Assembly: GCA_937139365.1 (NCBI GenBank)
Contig: CAKZPT010000054.1
Span: 1-58,442 of the forward strand
Length of the DNA stretch: 58,442 nt
Origin: an uncultured bacterium
GTDB lineage: Bacteria > Verrucomicrobiota > Kiritimatiellia > PWTM01
Reading direction: 5' to 3'
Positions 27,524-36,506 of the stretch are shown here, in pieces. A program made the position numbers and the translations under genes. The notes below the pieces were generated by a model. The model was not told where the DNA came from, ran no database searches, and worked only from the letters and a program-made list of their open reading frames with translations. How positions within the stretch are numbered: position 1 is the stretch's first letter; every line of letters starts with the position of its first letter.

Positions 27524-28406
27524 TTAGCGGGCCTCTGACGGCCGCATCGGTCCGATATACTCGGTCGTGATCACCACGTTATCGAACCACACGGTCTGCC
27601 GCCTTCCCCAGTGCTCGGGGGTCGGGTCGCTGGAACCGTAGCCGTAATGCTGGAGCCAGAAGCAATCGATCTTCAAACCGGGGCCGAACCGCCACCGAAT
27701 GCCGTCGAACTCCGCGACCTTCCGTCCGTCGAGCCACATCGCCTGGCCGCCATCCGTCCGATCCGGCGCGGTGTTGGCCCGCACCATGAACTCCCGGCAC
27801 TGTTAGACGCCAAGGCGAGGGACGACGCGGTCCGGCCCCGCCGCCCGCCCCCGGCCGGGGCCGGGCGGAAAAATGATTGCCATAGTACCGCCGGGTCTTC
27901 GAATCCATCTCCATGTCGGGGAAATAGCTGTACATGCACAGCTCCCCCGGTGGCGGGTTTCGGCCCCACGCAAACCATGGCTCCATGCCGGAACAAAACC
28001 ACGTGCCATCCGGCTTCCGACCTGCCTTGCCGAAGGCCGACCATCGCTGGCCGGGTTGGTTGGCCAGCAGCGTCAGGAAATGATGGTTGTAGCGGTAGTC
28101 CTCCGAGAACCGCACGTAACAGCGCGCGTGGACCCGGTCGGCGCCGCGAAACCATTTCTTGGCGTCCTGACCGGTGTTCAGGCCCCGGATCATCTCCATG
28201 CGCGCGCAAAACCGGCCGGCCCAGGGGCGGTCGTTGGCCACCGCCACATCGCCTCGGCAGTCGTCCTATTTCGAGAGGTCGCCGGTCTCGAAGTCGTCGA
28301 AGAAGAGGACGGCCGGGTCCCGCACAATACTGGCGTCGGCGGGATAGCGGGCGGCCAACTCCTCCTCCGCCCCGACCGCCTCCGCGAACGCGAAAAGCGC
28401 CACCAC
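27524..28406 (-). pseudogene. Decayed exported jelly-roll (LamG-like) sugar-type protein
   Basis: The reading order is clear but interrupted three times. From GTG 28406: a signal peptide VVALFAFAEAVGA, then DPAVLFFDDFETGDLSK, then TAG (28268-28266) where relatives have Trp. The same frame then runs on with GDVAVANDRPWAG, NTGQDAKKWF, VHARCYVRFSEDYRYNHHF, WSAFGKAGRKPDGTWF and YSYFPDMEMD. Near 27875 the frame shifts (FPPGPGRGRAAGP), a TAA lies at about 27803-27805, and the end is FMVRANTAPDRTDGGQAMWL with KIDCFWLQHYGYGS and WFDNVVITTEYIGP. It looks like a secreted concanavalin-like domain protein of unknown substrate. A palindrome pair lies just upstream. Confidence 0.7.
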
Positions 28407-28410
28407 GGCC

Positions 28411-28457
28411 GTCCAAGCCTTGGAACACGGGCCGCCACATCCGTCCAAGGATTGGAC
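28411..28457. promoter_or_regulatory. Paired 15-bp palindromes, 32-bp spacing (copy 2)
   Basis: GTCCAAGCCTTGGAA (28411-28425) and GTCCAAGGATTGGAC (28443-28457) start 32 bases apart, exactly the spacing seen at 14109-14155. The pair lies in the 89-base gap between the end of the ThuA-like gene and the start of the decayed jelly-roll gene on the minus strand. The nearer copy ends 4 bases before the GTG start at 28406. The arms TCCAA/TTGGA are conserved, while the middle three or four bases vary between copies. Confidence 0.75.
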
Positions 28458-28495
28458 GGCGCCGCGCGCCCGCCGCGTCGCCAAGCGGCACGCGC

Positions 28496-29249
28496 TCATG
28501 GTGACGGCGCGGGGTCTCGCCGGGCGGTCCAGAACATCGCCTGGCGCACGAGGCGCGACCAGGCGGGGTGACGGTACGCCGTCGCGTCGTGGCCGAGCTG
28601 CAGATACGCCACGCGCGCGCGGCCGTGCTCACGAGCCCACGCCAGCTCGCGATTCGATTTCGGGTGGTCGGTGGTCAACAAGACATGGACGTCCGGGGCC
28701 ACCCACATCCCCCCCGTAGGTCTCGTCGTGGATGATAAAGTCCTCCACGCCGCGCACGATCGGGTGCGTGCGGTCGGCGATCCTGACGGGGACGGTCTCG
28801 CCGTGGCTGTAGGTGCTCTTGGACCGCTCCGCGCCCTCCCAGACCTGCGGCTTGAGCAGGTATTTCCCCCCGATCAGCCGAGCATAGTCGGGCCAGTCGG
28901 GATGGGAGGCGATCGCATGGTGCAGCGCTACGAGCCCGATGCCGGTCTCGATCAGCGCAAGAAAATAGCGCCGTTCCTCCTCGCTGGCCGGCCCGAACAT
29001 GTCGTAGCGGACCAGCACATCGAAGTCCCCTTCGAGGCCGGGTCGCAGGCGGGCCGCGACCCTGGGGAACTGGTCGAACTCGACCTCCACATCCGGCATC
29101 GCGCGGAACGCGGCCATGAATTCGTTGGTCGGGAATCCGTGGCCACCGTACACCACCAGCGCCCGAAGCGGCCGGTCGGCCGCCCGGCTGGCGCCGAACG
29201 TCAGGGCCACGGCCAGAGCCAATAGAACACCGCGTCGCAGGAGATTCAT
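28496..29249 (-). pseudogene. Exported ThuA-like protein, frameshift at a G7 tract
   Basis: Two frames join into one protein of about 250 residues. From ATG 29249 (ribosome site GGAGGTG): a signal peptide LLALAVALTFGASRAA, LRALVVYGGHGF, FDVLVRYDMFG, GLVALHHAIASHPDWPDY and VEDFIIHDETYGG. The frame is lost in a run of seven G (minus strand, about 28709-28715). The next frame continues MWVAPDVHVLLTTDHP, AYLQLGHDATAYRHPAW and ends at 28496. The GxGHxF, ALHHA and LGHD blocks are those of ThuA (trehalose utilisation), a class I glutamine-amidotransferase-like fold. One base in a homopolymer is the only defect, so slippage, a sequence error or real decay are all possible. Confidence 0.8.
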
Positions 29250-29409
29250 GAACACCTCCATGGCACGTATAGGCAATCTAACCCGCGTGCGGAGCTCCGG
29301 CAACCTTCCCCCACGACGGACCCGCCGGACGCGCTCCGCCAGAGGCCGGCGGGTGCGCCACCGGTGGGGAAGGGGAATGGGCCGCGGCCGGGCCCCGTCC
29401 GGATCTCGA

Positions 29410-32067
29410 TCAGGCGCCGCGCAGCAGCGAACGGAAGACGTAGGGAAGGAGTCCGCCGTGCCGGAAGAATTCCAGCTCCTGGGCGTTGTCCACCCTCGCC
29501 CGCGCGTCGAATTCGGTCGCCGTGCCGTCCGAACGCCTTAGAATGACGCGAACGCTTCCGCCCGGCATCAACGACGGCAGGCCGGCGAGGGTCACGCGTT
29601 CTCGGCCGGTCAGGCCAAGCTTCTCGGCGTCGAGGCCATCCGGCAGCTCCACCGGCAAGACGCCCAATTCCACAAGGTTGCTGCGGTGGATTCGCTCAAA
29701 GCTGGCCGCCAGCACCGCCCGCACGCCGAGCAGCGCGACCCCCTTCGCCGCCCAGTCCCGCGAGGAACCCGCACCGTACATCCGTCCCGCCACCACCACC
29801 AGCGGCACGCCGTCGCGGCGATACTCCTCGGCCGCCTCGAAGAAACTCATCGGGCGGCCGTCGGGCCAGTGAAGGGTTCGGTTCCCCTCTTGGTCCACCA
29901 TGCGATTGCGCAGTCGTGGATTGCCGAAGGTCCCGCGGACCATCACTTCGTGGTTTCCACGCCGCGCGCCGTAGGTGTTGAACTCGGACGGTGGGACGCC
30001 CTGCCCGGCCAGGTACCGCGCGGCGGGGCTGTCGGTCGCAATTCGCCCGGCCGGCGAAATATGGTCCGTGGTGATGAAATCGCCGAACAGGCCAAGGATG
30101 GCCGCCTCGCGAATGTCCTCGAGCGGTGCAGGCTGTGGGCCGACGCCGTCGAGAAACGGCGGCCGCCGGATGTACGTCGAAGCCGGGTCCCACGGATACA
30201 CGTCCGCCGCGATGTCGGGCAACGCCTCCCACTCGATCCGGCGGAGATTCTCGGGGGCGTAGGCCGAGCGGAAATCCTCGGGGCACACGGCCGCCGCCAC
30301 CGCGGCCGCGACCTCCGCGGCGGAGGGCCAGAGGTCGTGAAGGGTCACAGGGCGCCCTTGGAGGTCGAGGCCGATGGGATCGCGCGTCAGATCGCCTCTC
30401 ACGGTGCCGCGCAACGCGTACGCGACCACCAGCGGCGGCGAGCAGAGATAATTGGCACGGGTGAGGGGGTGGACCCGCCCCTCGAAATTCCGGTTGCCGC
30501 TGAGCACGGCCGCGACCACCAATTTGCGGCGGCGGATCTCCTCCTCCACCTCCGGCCGCAGCGGGCCGCTGTTGCCGATGCAGGCGGCGCATCCGTAGGC
30601 GGCGACGTGGAAGCCCAGACGTTCGAGGTCCGCCAGCACCTCCGCGCGCCGCAGAAAGGCCACGGCCGCGCGCGAGCCGGGCGCGAAGGAGGTCGTCACG
30701 TGAGGAGGCACGCGGAGGCCCCGCGACGCCGCCCGCCGCGCGAGGAGCCCCGCCGCAATCAGCAGCGCAGGGTTCGAGGTGTTCGTGCAGGATGTGATGG
30801 AGGCCAGAACGACCGAGCCGTGATCGACCCCGCCCGCGGCCGGGGAGTCCACCGCCGCCACGCCGAACCCCTCTCGCGGGTCCGGGCTGGCCATCGCCGC
30901 CTCGAATCGCCGGCCGACGTCACGCAGGGGCTGCCACTCGTGCGGCCGTCGCGGACCCGCCACCGATGGCTCAACGGTGCCCAGATCAAACTCGACGACA
31001 CGGTCAAACACCGGCGCCGGCCCCGCGGGATCGTGCCACAAGCCGGATTCGCGGGCATAGGATGCCACCCGCCTCACCAGGTCTTCGGGGCGGCCGGTCA
31101 GCCGCAGATAGCGCAACGTGGCCTCGTCCACGGGAAAGAAACCGGTCGTCGCGCCGTACTCCGGGGCCATGTTCGCCAGCGGGGCGCGGTCCTCGACTGA
31201 AAGCGCGGGCAACCCCGGGCCAAAGAATTCGACGAAGCACTCGACGACGCCGACCTCCCGCAACCGCCGCGTCAGGGCCAGCGCCGCATCGGTTGCCGTC
31301 GCCCCTCCGCCCAGCGCGCCGATCACCCGTACGCCCACCGTCCTCGGCGGCGCCAGCGAAATCGCATGACCGAGCATCGCGGCCTCCGCCTCGATGCCGC
31401 CCACCCCCCAGCCGAGCACGCAAAGGCTGTTGATCATCGTGGTGTGCGAGTCGGTGCCCACGACGCTGTCCGGCCGGGCGAGGCGAATCCCCGTGGGATC
31501 GTCTTCGACGCACACCACCTCGGCGAGATGCTCCATGTTCACCTGATGGCAGATGCCGACGCCTGGGGGGATCACGCGCAGCCGCGAGAAGGCGCGGCAC
31601 CCCCAGCGCAACAACTCGTACCGTTCGCGGTTGCGCTCGAACTCGAGCCGCATGTTGTGCGCCAGCGCCTCGGGCGAGCCGGTGGCGTCGAGCTGGACGG
31701 AGTGATCGATGACGAGGTCGACCGGAATCTCAGGTTCGACCTTCGCCGCCCGGCCGGCCCGCCGGACCGCGTCGCGCAGCGCGGCCAGGTCCGCCACGCA
31801 GGGTACGCCGGTGAAATCCTGGAGAAGGACGCGGGCGGGGCGGAAGGGGATCTCGGCGCCAGGATCGCGGCCCGCCAGCGCGCGGAGTCCGGCGAGGCCG
31901 GCCTCGTCGTTGACGGCGTGCCGGAGCACGTTTTCGGCGAGCACAAGGAGGCAGCGGGGCCATCGTGAAACGTCGAGGCCGGCCTCGCCGGCCGCCGTCG
32001 CCACGTCGATGCGGTGAAGGCCGGGTTCGACGGCCGGCAGTGGACACCACCAGCGGGAGTTGGGCAT
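29410..32067 (-). CDS. acnA: Aconitate hydratase (AcnA type)
   Basis: 885 residues, normal for AcnA. The three [4Fe-4S] cysteines lie in ITSCTNTSNP and GCAACIGNSGPL. Other family blocks are VLLQDFTGVPCVADLAALRD, HMV-type IDHSVQLD, DSVVGTDSHTTMINSLCVLGWGVGGIEAE, GDFITTDHISPAG, FNTYGARRGNHEVMVRGTF and the swivel-domain GAGSSRDWAAKG. It interconverts citrate and isocitrate in the TCA cycle; iron-free AcnA can also bind mRNA. ATG 32067 has a GGAGT site upstream. It stands as a single transcription unit, divergent from the aldolase gene at 32241. Confidence 0.96.
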   Translation of the reverse strand: MPNSRWWCPLPAVEPGLHRIDVATAAGEAGLDVSRWPRCLLVLAENVLRHAVNDEAGLAGLRALAGRDPGAEIPFRPARVLLQDFTGVPCVADLAALRDAVRRAGRAAKVEPEIPVDLVIDHSVQLDATGSPEALAHNMRLEFERNRERYELLRWGCRAFSRLRVIPPGVGICHQVNMEHLAEVVCVEDDPTGIRLARPDSVVGTDSHTTMINSLCVLGWGVGGIEAEAAMLGHAISLAPPRTVGVRVIGALGGGATATDAALALTRRLREVGVVECFVEFFGPGLPALSVEDRAPLANMAPEYGATTGFFPVDEATLRYLRLTGRPEDLVRRVASYARESGLWHDPAGPAPVFDRVVEFDLGTVEPSVAGPRRPHEWQPLRDVGRRFEAAMASPDPREGFGVAAVDSPAAGGVDHGSVVLASITSCTNTSNPALLIAAGLLARRAASRGLRVPPHVTTSFAPGSRAAVAFLRRAEVLADLERLGFHVAAYGCAACIGNSGPLRPEVEEEIRRRKLVVAAVLSGNRNFEGRVHPLTRANYLCSPPLVVAYALRGTVRGDLTRDPIGLDLQGRPVTLHDLWPSAAEVAAAVAAAVCPEDFRSAYAPENLRRIEWEALPDIAADVYPWDPASTYIRRPPFLDGVGPQPAPLEDIREAAILGLFGDFITTDHISPAGRIATDSPAARYLAGQGVPPSEFNTYGARRGNHEVMVRGTFGNPRLRNRMVDQEGNRTLHWPDGRPMSFFEAAEEYRRDGVPLVVVAGRMYGAGSSRDWAAKGVALLGVRAVLAASFERIHRSNLVELGVLPVELPDGLDAEKLGLTGRERVTLAGLPSLMPGGSVRVILRRSDGTATEFDARARVDNAQELEFFRHGGLLPYVFRSLLRGA

Positions 32068-32240
32068 CTGGACGACTCCGAAACCGCCGCCGACCGGCGG
32101 CCGGCGGGGGATGCTAGAGGGGGGCCGTCCGCGGTGTCAAATGCGGGAGCACGAGGGTGGCGCCCTGCGCGGCGGAACCCAGCCAGCGCTTTTGACTGGC
32201 CAGCGCCCGCCGATGACGATGAGCCCTTGGAGGACGCGAT

Positions 32241-32921
32241 ATGCCGGGATTCGATCCGGAGTTGCAAGCTCGACTAGAAAACGCGGGCGTCGTGGCGGTC
32301 CTGGTCGTGGACCGGGCCGAAGACGGGCCGCCGCTGGGTCGGGCGCTGTTCGAGGGTGGCGTCGGCGCCATGGAGCTGACGCTGCGAACACCCGCCGCGC
32401 TCGAGGCGTTGCGGCGGATTCGGTCGGAGGTGCCCGACATGCTCGCGGGGGTGGGCACCATCCTGACGCCCGCACAGGTCGGCGACGCGATCGCGGCCGG
32501 GGCGGCGTTTGGCGTCTCGCCGGGCTGCCATTCTCGGGTGATCGAGGCGGCGTTCGCGGCGGGACTGCCGTTCGCGCCGGGCGTGGCGGTGCCCTCGGAC
32601 GTGGAGCGGGCGATCGAGCTGGGCTGTTCGTTGCTGAAGTTTTTTCCCGCGATGCCGCTGGGGGGACTGGCCTACCTGAAGGCGATGGCGGCGCCGTACA
32701 TCCATCTCGGCGTGCGGTTCATTCCGCTGGGCGGCCTGACTCAGGGGAACCTGACGGAATGGCTGGCCGACCCGCTGATCGCCGCGGTGGGCGGCTCATG
32801 GTTGGCGCCGCTGGACGCGATCCGGCGCCAGGACTGGGCGGCGATCCGCGCGCTGGCGGCCGAGGCCGCGCTCGCGGTGCAGCAGGTGCGAGCCGCGCGC
32901 GCGAACGGGGCGGGGCGGTGA
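32241..32921 (+). CDS. eda: KDPG/KHG aldolase
   Basis: 226 residues. Class I aldolase signatures are present: Glu in GVGAMELTLRTPAALE, the GVGTILTPAQVGDAIAAGA block, FGVSPGCHSRV, the Schiff-base Lys in CSLLKFFPA and the phosphate loop FIPLGGLTQGNLTEWL. It splits 2-keto-3-deoxy-6-phosphogluconate to pyruvate and glyceraldehyde-3-phosphate, the last step of hexuronate and sugar-acid breakdown. The matching kinase gene follows 34 bases downstream but is frameshifted, so the branch may no longer run from free KDG. Confidence 0.92.
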   Translation: MPGFDPELQARLENAGVVAVLVVDRAEDGPPLGRALFEGGVGAMELTLRTPAALEALRRIRSEVPDMLAGVGTILTPAQVGDAIAAGAAFGVSPGCHSRVIEAAFAAGLPFAPGVAVPSDVERAIELGCSLLKFFPAMPLGGLAYLKAMAAPYIHLGVRFIPLGGLTQGNLTEWLADPLIAAVGGSWLAPLDAIRRQDWAAIRALAAEAALAVQQVRAARANGAGR

Positions 32922-32955
32922 TCGCCCGGCGCCGCGGACCCTCGGGGGGATGCCC

Positions 32956-34039
32956 ATGAGGCGAGTGGTCACGTTCGGCGAAGTGATGCTGCGGCTTTCG
33001 CCGCCCGGCCACCTGCGGCTGCCGCAAGCCCTCCCTGGCACGCTGCAGGCGACGTTCGGCGGAGCGGAGGCCAATGTCGCGGCGTCGCTGGCGCGGCTCG
33101 GCGCCGAGGTATCGTTCGTTTCGGCCCTGCCGGATAACCCGGTCGCCGAAGCCTGTCTGATGCAATGGCGCGGGCTGGGGGTGGACGTCTCGCGCGTCGT
33201 CCGGGTAGCCCGCGGTCGCGTCGGAATCTATTTTGCCGAGACCGGTCCGAATCAGCGGCCCAGCCTACGATCGCGAGCATTCGGCGCTGGCCCTGGCCGG
33301 CGCCGACGCCTACGACTGGCCGCGGTTGCTGGACGGCGCCGATTGGTTTCACACCACCGGCATCACGCCGTCCCTGTCGGCCGCGGCCGCCGCGGCGACC
33401 CGGGCCGCGATGCGGGCGGCGAGGGAGCGGGGCATGACCGTCTCCTGCGACCTGAATTTCCGCCGCAAGCTCTGGCGGTGGCAACCGGGCGTCGCGCCGC
33501 GCGATCTGGCGGAGGCGACGATGCGCGAACTGCTCCCGCTCATGGACCTGGTGATCGCGAACGAAGAGGACGCGGCCGAGGTATTGGGCATCCGGGCCGA
33601 GGGGACCGACGTGGACGCCGGCCGGTTGGCCGTGGAACGCTATCCCGGGGTGGCGCGGGAGATCGTCCGGCAGTTCCCGAACCTCCGCCACGTCGCGTTC
33701 ACGCTGCGGGAGAGTGTCAGCGCCGACCACAACCGCTGGGGCGGCATGTTGTACGCGGCCGACGGCGACGGGGCTGTGTTCGCGCCGGTCCGCGACGGCC
33801 GCTACGCGCCGTACGAGATCCGGGACATCGTGGACCGGATCGGCGGCGGCGACGCGTTCGGCGCGGGGCTGATCTTCGCGCTGCGGACGTGGGGACTCGA
33901 CTCGCCCGGGCGCGCGGTCGCATTTGCCGCGGCGGCATCGTGCCTGGCCCACACCGTCGTCGGCGACTACAACTACGCCACGCGCGCCGAAGTCGAGGCC
34001 CTGGCGGAGGGGGCCGGAACGGGGCGCGTGCAGCGCTGA
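32956..34039 (+). pseudogene. kdgK: 2-Keto-3-deoxygluconate kinase (PfkB family), frameshifted
   Basis: Two frames make one PfkB kinase. From ATG 32956: VVTFGEVMLRLSPPGH, FGGAEANVAASLARLGAEV, LPDNPVAEACLMQW and RVGIYFAETGPNQRPS. After about 33262 the other frame takes over: AYDREHSALALAGADAYDW, GADWFHTTGITPSLS, VSCDLNFRRKLW, VIANEEDAAEVLGI, and the phosphate-binding GGGDAFGAGLIF with the catalytic Asp. A few bases seem to be missing where relatives read RPS-x-V-Y-D. It should phosphorylate KDG made from uronic acids and feed the aldolase just upstream. The remainder is intact, so the lesion is recent or a sequence error. Confidence 0.8.
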
Positions 34040-34056
34040 ACGCAGCAGTGGATGCG

Positions 34057-34227
34057 TCAGTCGCGGTCCGGGGGCGGCCCGAATTCGCCGTGCTCCAGGT
34101 GGGCGATGTCCTCTTTCGGGTTCTGCCAGTGCTGGCGCGAGGTGAGGACCCGCACGAGGCACCAGCCTGTGAGGACGAGGATGATGCCCCAACTGACCCC
34201 CATCAGAATCCAACCGGCCCGCGTCAT
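34057..34227 (-). CDS. Small single-span subunit of the NSS transporter (MetS-like)
   Basis: 56 residues: a short start, one membrane helix (ILMGVSWGIILVLTGWCLVRVL, about 7-28) and a polar tail ending EFGPPPDRD. The ATG overlaps the stop of the NSS transporter by ATGA. Small one-helix partners coded directly after an NSS transporter are known for MetP/MetS-type methionine/alanine importers, so I infer the same role. The sequence alone cannot prove the pairing, and such short proteins are easily missed in annotation. Confidence 0.65.
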   Translation of the reverse strand: MTRAGWILMGVSWGIILVLTGWCLVRVLTSRQHWQNPKEDIAHLEHGEFGPPPDRD

Positions 34228-35762
34228 GTGGACTTCTCCCGGCGGGCCCAGGCGCGCCGAATCAGCGCGACGGTGACCGCGATCATCCCGATCAGCATCA
34301 GCCGGGCCGCCCACCGCCACGGCCGCGCCTCGGGCGGCACCTCGCGCATCCGCACGACGTCCCACCCCTGCTGCCAGGCCCACGCCGCGAGGATGCCCGC
34401 CAGCAACAGCGGGGTCGCGTATTTCATGACGTAAAAGAAGGGGCGGGGCAGCCGGACTTCGGCGCCGACGTGGATCTCGCTCCAGGCGCGTTCGGCGCCG
34501 AAGATCCAGAGAAAGATCACGCTTTCGACCAGGGCGAACAACGCCAGCCCGATCGTGCCGGCCCAGAAATCCACCTCGTCCAGCGCTCCGCCGGCGAACC
34601 CCAGGATTGGGATGTGGCTGGCCAGGAAGAGAAAGATCCAGACCGACCGGACCGCCCGCTGGTGGCTCCAGCCCAGCTCGTCCTCGAGGAAGGCCACCGC
34701 CGGCTGGGCGAGGGCGACGGACGAGGTCAGGCCGGCGATGAACAGCAGGAAGAACCAGATCCAGCCGAAAAAAGCCCCGCCCGGCATTCGAAGGAAGATC
34801 GAGGGCATCGCCGCGAACCCGAGGTTGAACGCGCCGCTGCGGGCGACCTCGACCGTGCCGGCATGGCCGAAAAAAACGTAGGCGGCCGGGATGGCGATCG
34901 TCGCCCCGAGGATCACCTCGACAAACTCATTCATCATCGAGGCCGACAGGCTCGTGACGACGACGTCGTCGCGACGCCGGAGGTAGCTGGCATAGCACTG
35001 GATGGCACCGAACCCCACGCTCAGGGTAAAGAAGACCTGCCCCGCCGCCGCCAGCCAGACCCGTCCGTTGCGCAGGCTGGCCAGGTCCGGGTTCCAGATG
35101 AAGCCGAGGCCGTTGACCACGTTCTGTTCCGGCGGCGCGCCCGACGGAGGATCGAGCGTCAGCACGCGCACGACCAGGCCGATCGCCATCAGAAACAGCG
35201 CAGGCATCCCGATGCGGGCCAGCCGCTCGATGCCCCTGGCGATGCCGCCGGACATGACCCAGTAATTGACCCCGATCGTGATCGCGAAGAAGAGGTAGCC
35301 GATCGCGGAGACGCCCAGCCGATGACCGCCGCCCTGGTAGGCGCCAAGAAAGGCGCGAAAATCCTCGACGGAGGTGCGCCCGATCATGTTCCATATCAGC
35401 GAAAAGAACGAGTAGGCGAGCGACCACGACTCGACGTACAGGTAGTAGGTCAGCACGCCCAGCGGCAAGCAAATGCCCAGCGCCCCGAGGTATTTCGCGG
35501 CGGGGTGCTTCCACAACAGATGAAACACACCCGGCGCGCTGCCGGTGCGATGTGAGCCACCCAGCCGGCCCATCGCCCACTCGCACCAGGCCAGCGGGAC
35601 GCCGAGGAGCAGCAGGGCGACGAAGTAGGGGATCATGAAGGCGCCGCCGCCGTTCTGTGCGGCCTGGACGGGGAAGCGGAGAAAGTTGCCCAACCCCACG
35701 GCGTTGCCCGCCATGGCCAGAACCACCCCCAGCCGCGAAGCCCACAGCTCACGTTTCGGCAT
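34224..35762 (-). CDS. Sodium-dependent NSS-family amino acid transporter
   Basis: 512 residues from ATG 35762. TM1 carries the unwound family signature LAMAGNAVGLGNFLRFP with the Na+ site, followed by GGGAFMIPYFVALLLLGVPL and WAMGRLGG. A further ten or so hydrophobic helices follow, including GYLFFAITIGVNYWVMSGG and FFLLFIAGLTSSVALAQP. This is the LeuT/MetP fold (neurotransmitter:sodium symporter). It imports an amino acid, not identifiable here, with sodium. The small one-helix gene at 34057-34227 follows with an ATGA overlap. Confidence 0.92.
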   Translation of the reverse strand: MPKRELWASRLGVVLAMAGNAVGLGNFLRFPVQAAQNGGGAFMIPYFVALLLLGVPLAWCEWAMGRLGGSHRTGSAPGVFHLLWKHPAAKYLGALGICLPLGVLTYYLYVESWSLAYSFFSLIWNMIGRTSVEDFRAFLGAYQGGGHRLGVSAIGYLFFAITIGVNYWVMSGGIARGIERLARIGMPALFLMAIGLVVRVLTLDPPSGAPPEQNVVNGLGFIWNPDLASLRNGRVWLAAAGQVFFTLSVGFGAIQCYASYLRRRDDVVVTSLSASMMNEFVEVILGATIAIPAAYVFFGHAGTVEVARSGAFNLGFAAMPSIFLRMPGGAFFGWIWFFLLFIAGLTSSVALAQPAVAFLEDELGWSHQRAVRSVWIFLFLASHIPILGFAGGALDEVDFWAGTIGLALFALVESVIFLWIFGAERAWSEIHVGAEVRLPRPFFYVMKYATPLLLAGILAAWAWQQGWDVVRMREVPPEARPWRWAARLMLIGMIAVTVALIRRAWARREKST

Positions 35763-35844
35763 GGTATCGATCCCTCGCGCGCGATGCGGCATCCTGCCGT
35801 GTTCCCGCAATCCGGTCAAGAAATCGGCACGCGGCCGGGCGCGC

Positions 35845-36162
35845 TCAGGGAAGGTAGGGAAGGAGGTCCCGGTGGTTGTCCGGGGTGACCATGCGATACG
35901 CCGATGCGAACAGCGTGGCATCGCTGGCGTCCAGAACGGGCGGCGCGCCGGGGGCGCCGGGCACGATCGCGCACTTCAGCCGTCCTGACTGCATCCACTT
36001 GAGCCACGTTCGTTCGGGCCCCTGATCGAAGGCGAACCAAGGCGGCCCCTGAGCCGGGGGAGAGACGGGCGGCAGCGCCGCCAGCAGGGCCGCCACCGCG
36101 TCGCCGCTGCCCACAGCCGCCGGCGGGAACGGCTCCCCCCGCGCCCAGATGGTCTCCGTCAC
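35845..36162 (-). CDS. Unrecognised protein, possibly the C-terminal part of a split gene
   Basis: 105 residues from GTG 36162, which overlaps the previous stop (GTGA). No membrane helix and no known motif; it ends FASAYRMVTPDNHRDLLPYLP. It can be read as the C-terminal half of the gene just upstream, because one extra base at the junction would join VWEKVIR to VTETIWARGE. I cannot decide between two coupled genes and one frameshifted gene. It belongs to the pseudopilin cluster. Confidence 0.45.
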   Translation of the reverse strand: MTETIWARGEPFPPAAVGSGDAVAALLAALPPVSPPAQGPPWFAFDQGPERTWLKWMQSGRLKCAIVPGAPGAPPVLDASDATLFASAYRMVTPDNHRDLLPYLP

Positions 36163-36506
36163 CGGATGACCTTCTCCCAGACGCCGCCGAAAGCCGGCCA
36201 GCGGGCCGCCACCGGATCCGGGCGGCCGGAGGACGGGGGAGGGGACCGAATCGCTACGACCACTCCGCCGGGGCGGATGTGTCGAGCGATTTGCTCCGCC
36301 AACGCCGCGCCCGCGGCCTCCTCGATCCGGTCATAGAGGGCGGCGTGCGACGAACCGCGATCACTCGGCCGGAAACTGGACCACGTCGACCACCCCGCCG
36401 CCAGCAGGCCCACTGCGGCAAGGGCCCATGCCAGCGGAGCCGAACGACGGACCGCCATGGCGAACGCAAGCGCAAGACCGACAAGGGCGGGCACCCACAT
36501 GGTCAT
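36159..36506 (-). CDS. Small membrane protein of the pseudopilin cluster
   Basis: 115 residues from ATG 36506, overlapping the pseudopilin stop (ATGA). Two hydrophobic helices at the start (VPALVGLALAFAMAV and APLAWALAAVGLLAAGW) are followed by a soluble part with GGVVVAIRSPPPS. No family is recognised. It may be one protein with the following frame (35845-36162). The tight coupling suggests the products work with the pseudopilin. Confidence 0.5.
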   Translation of the reverse strand: MTMWVPALVGLALAFAMAVRRSAPLAWALAAVGLLAAGWSTWSSFRPSDRGSSHAALYDRIEEAAGAALAEQIARHIRPGGVVVAIRSPPPSSGRPDPVAARWPAFGGVWEKVIR

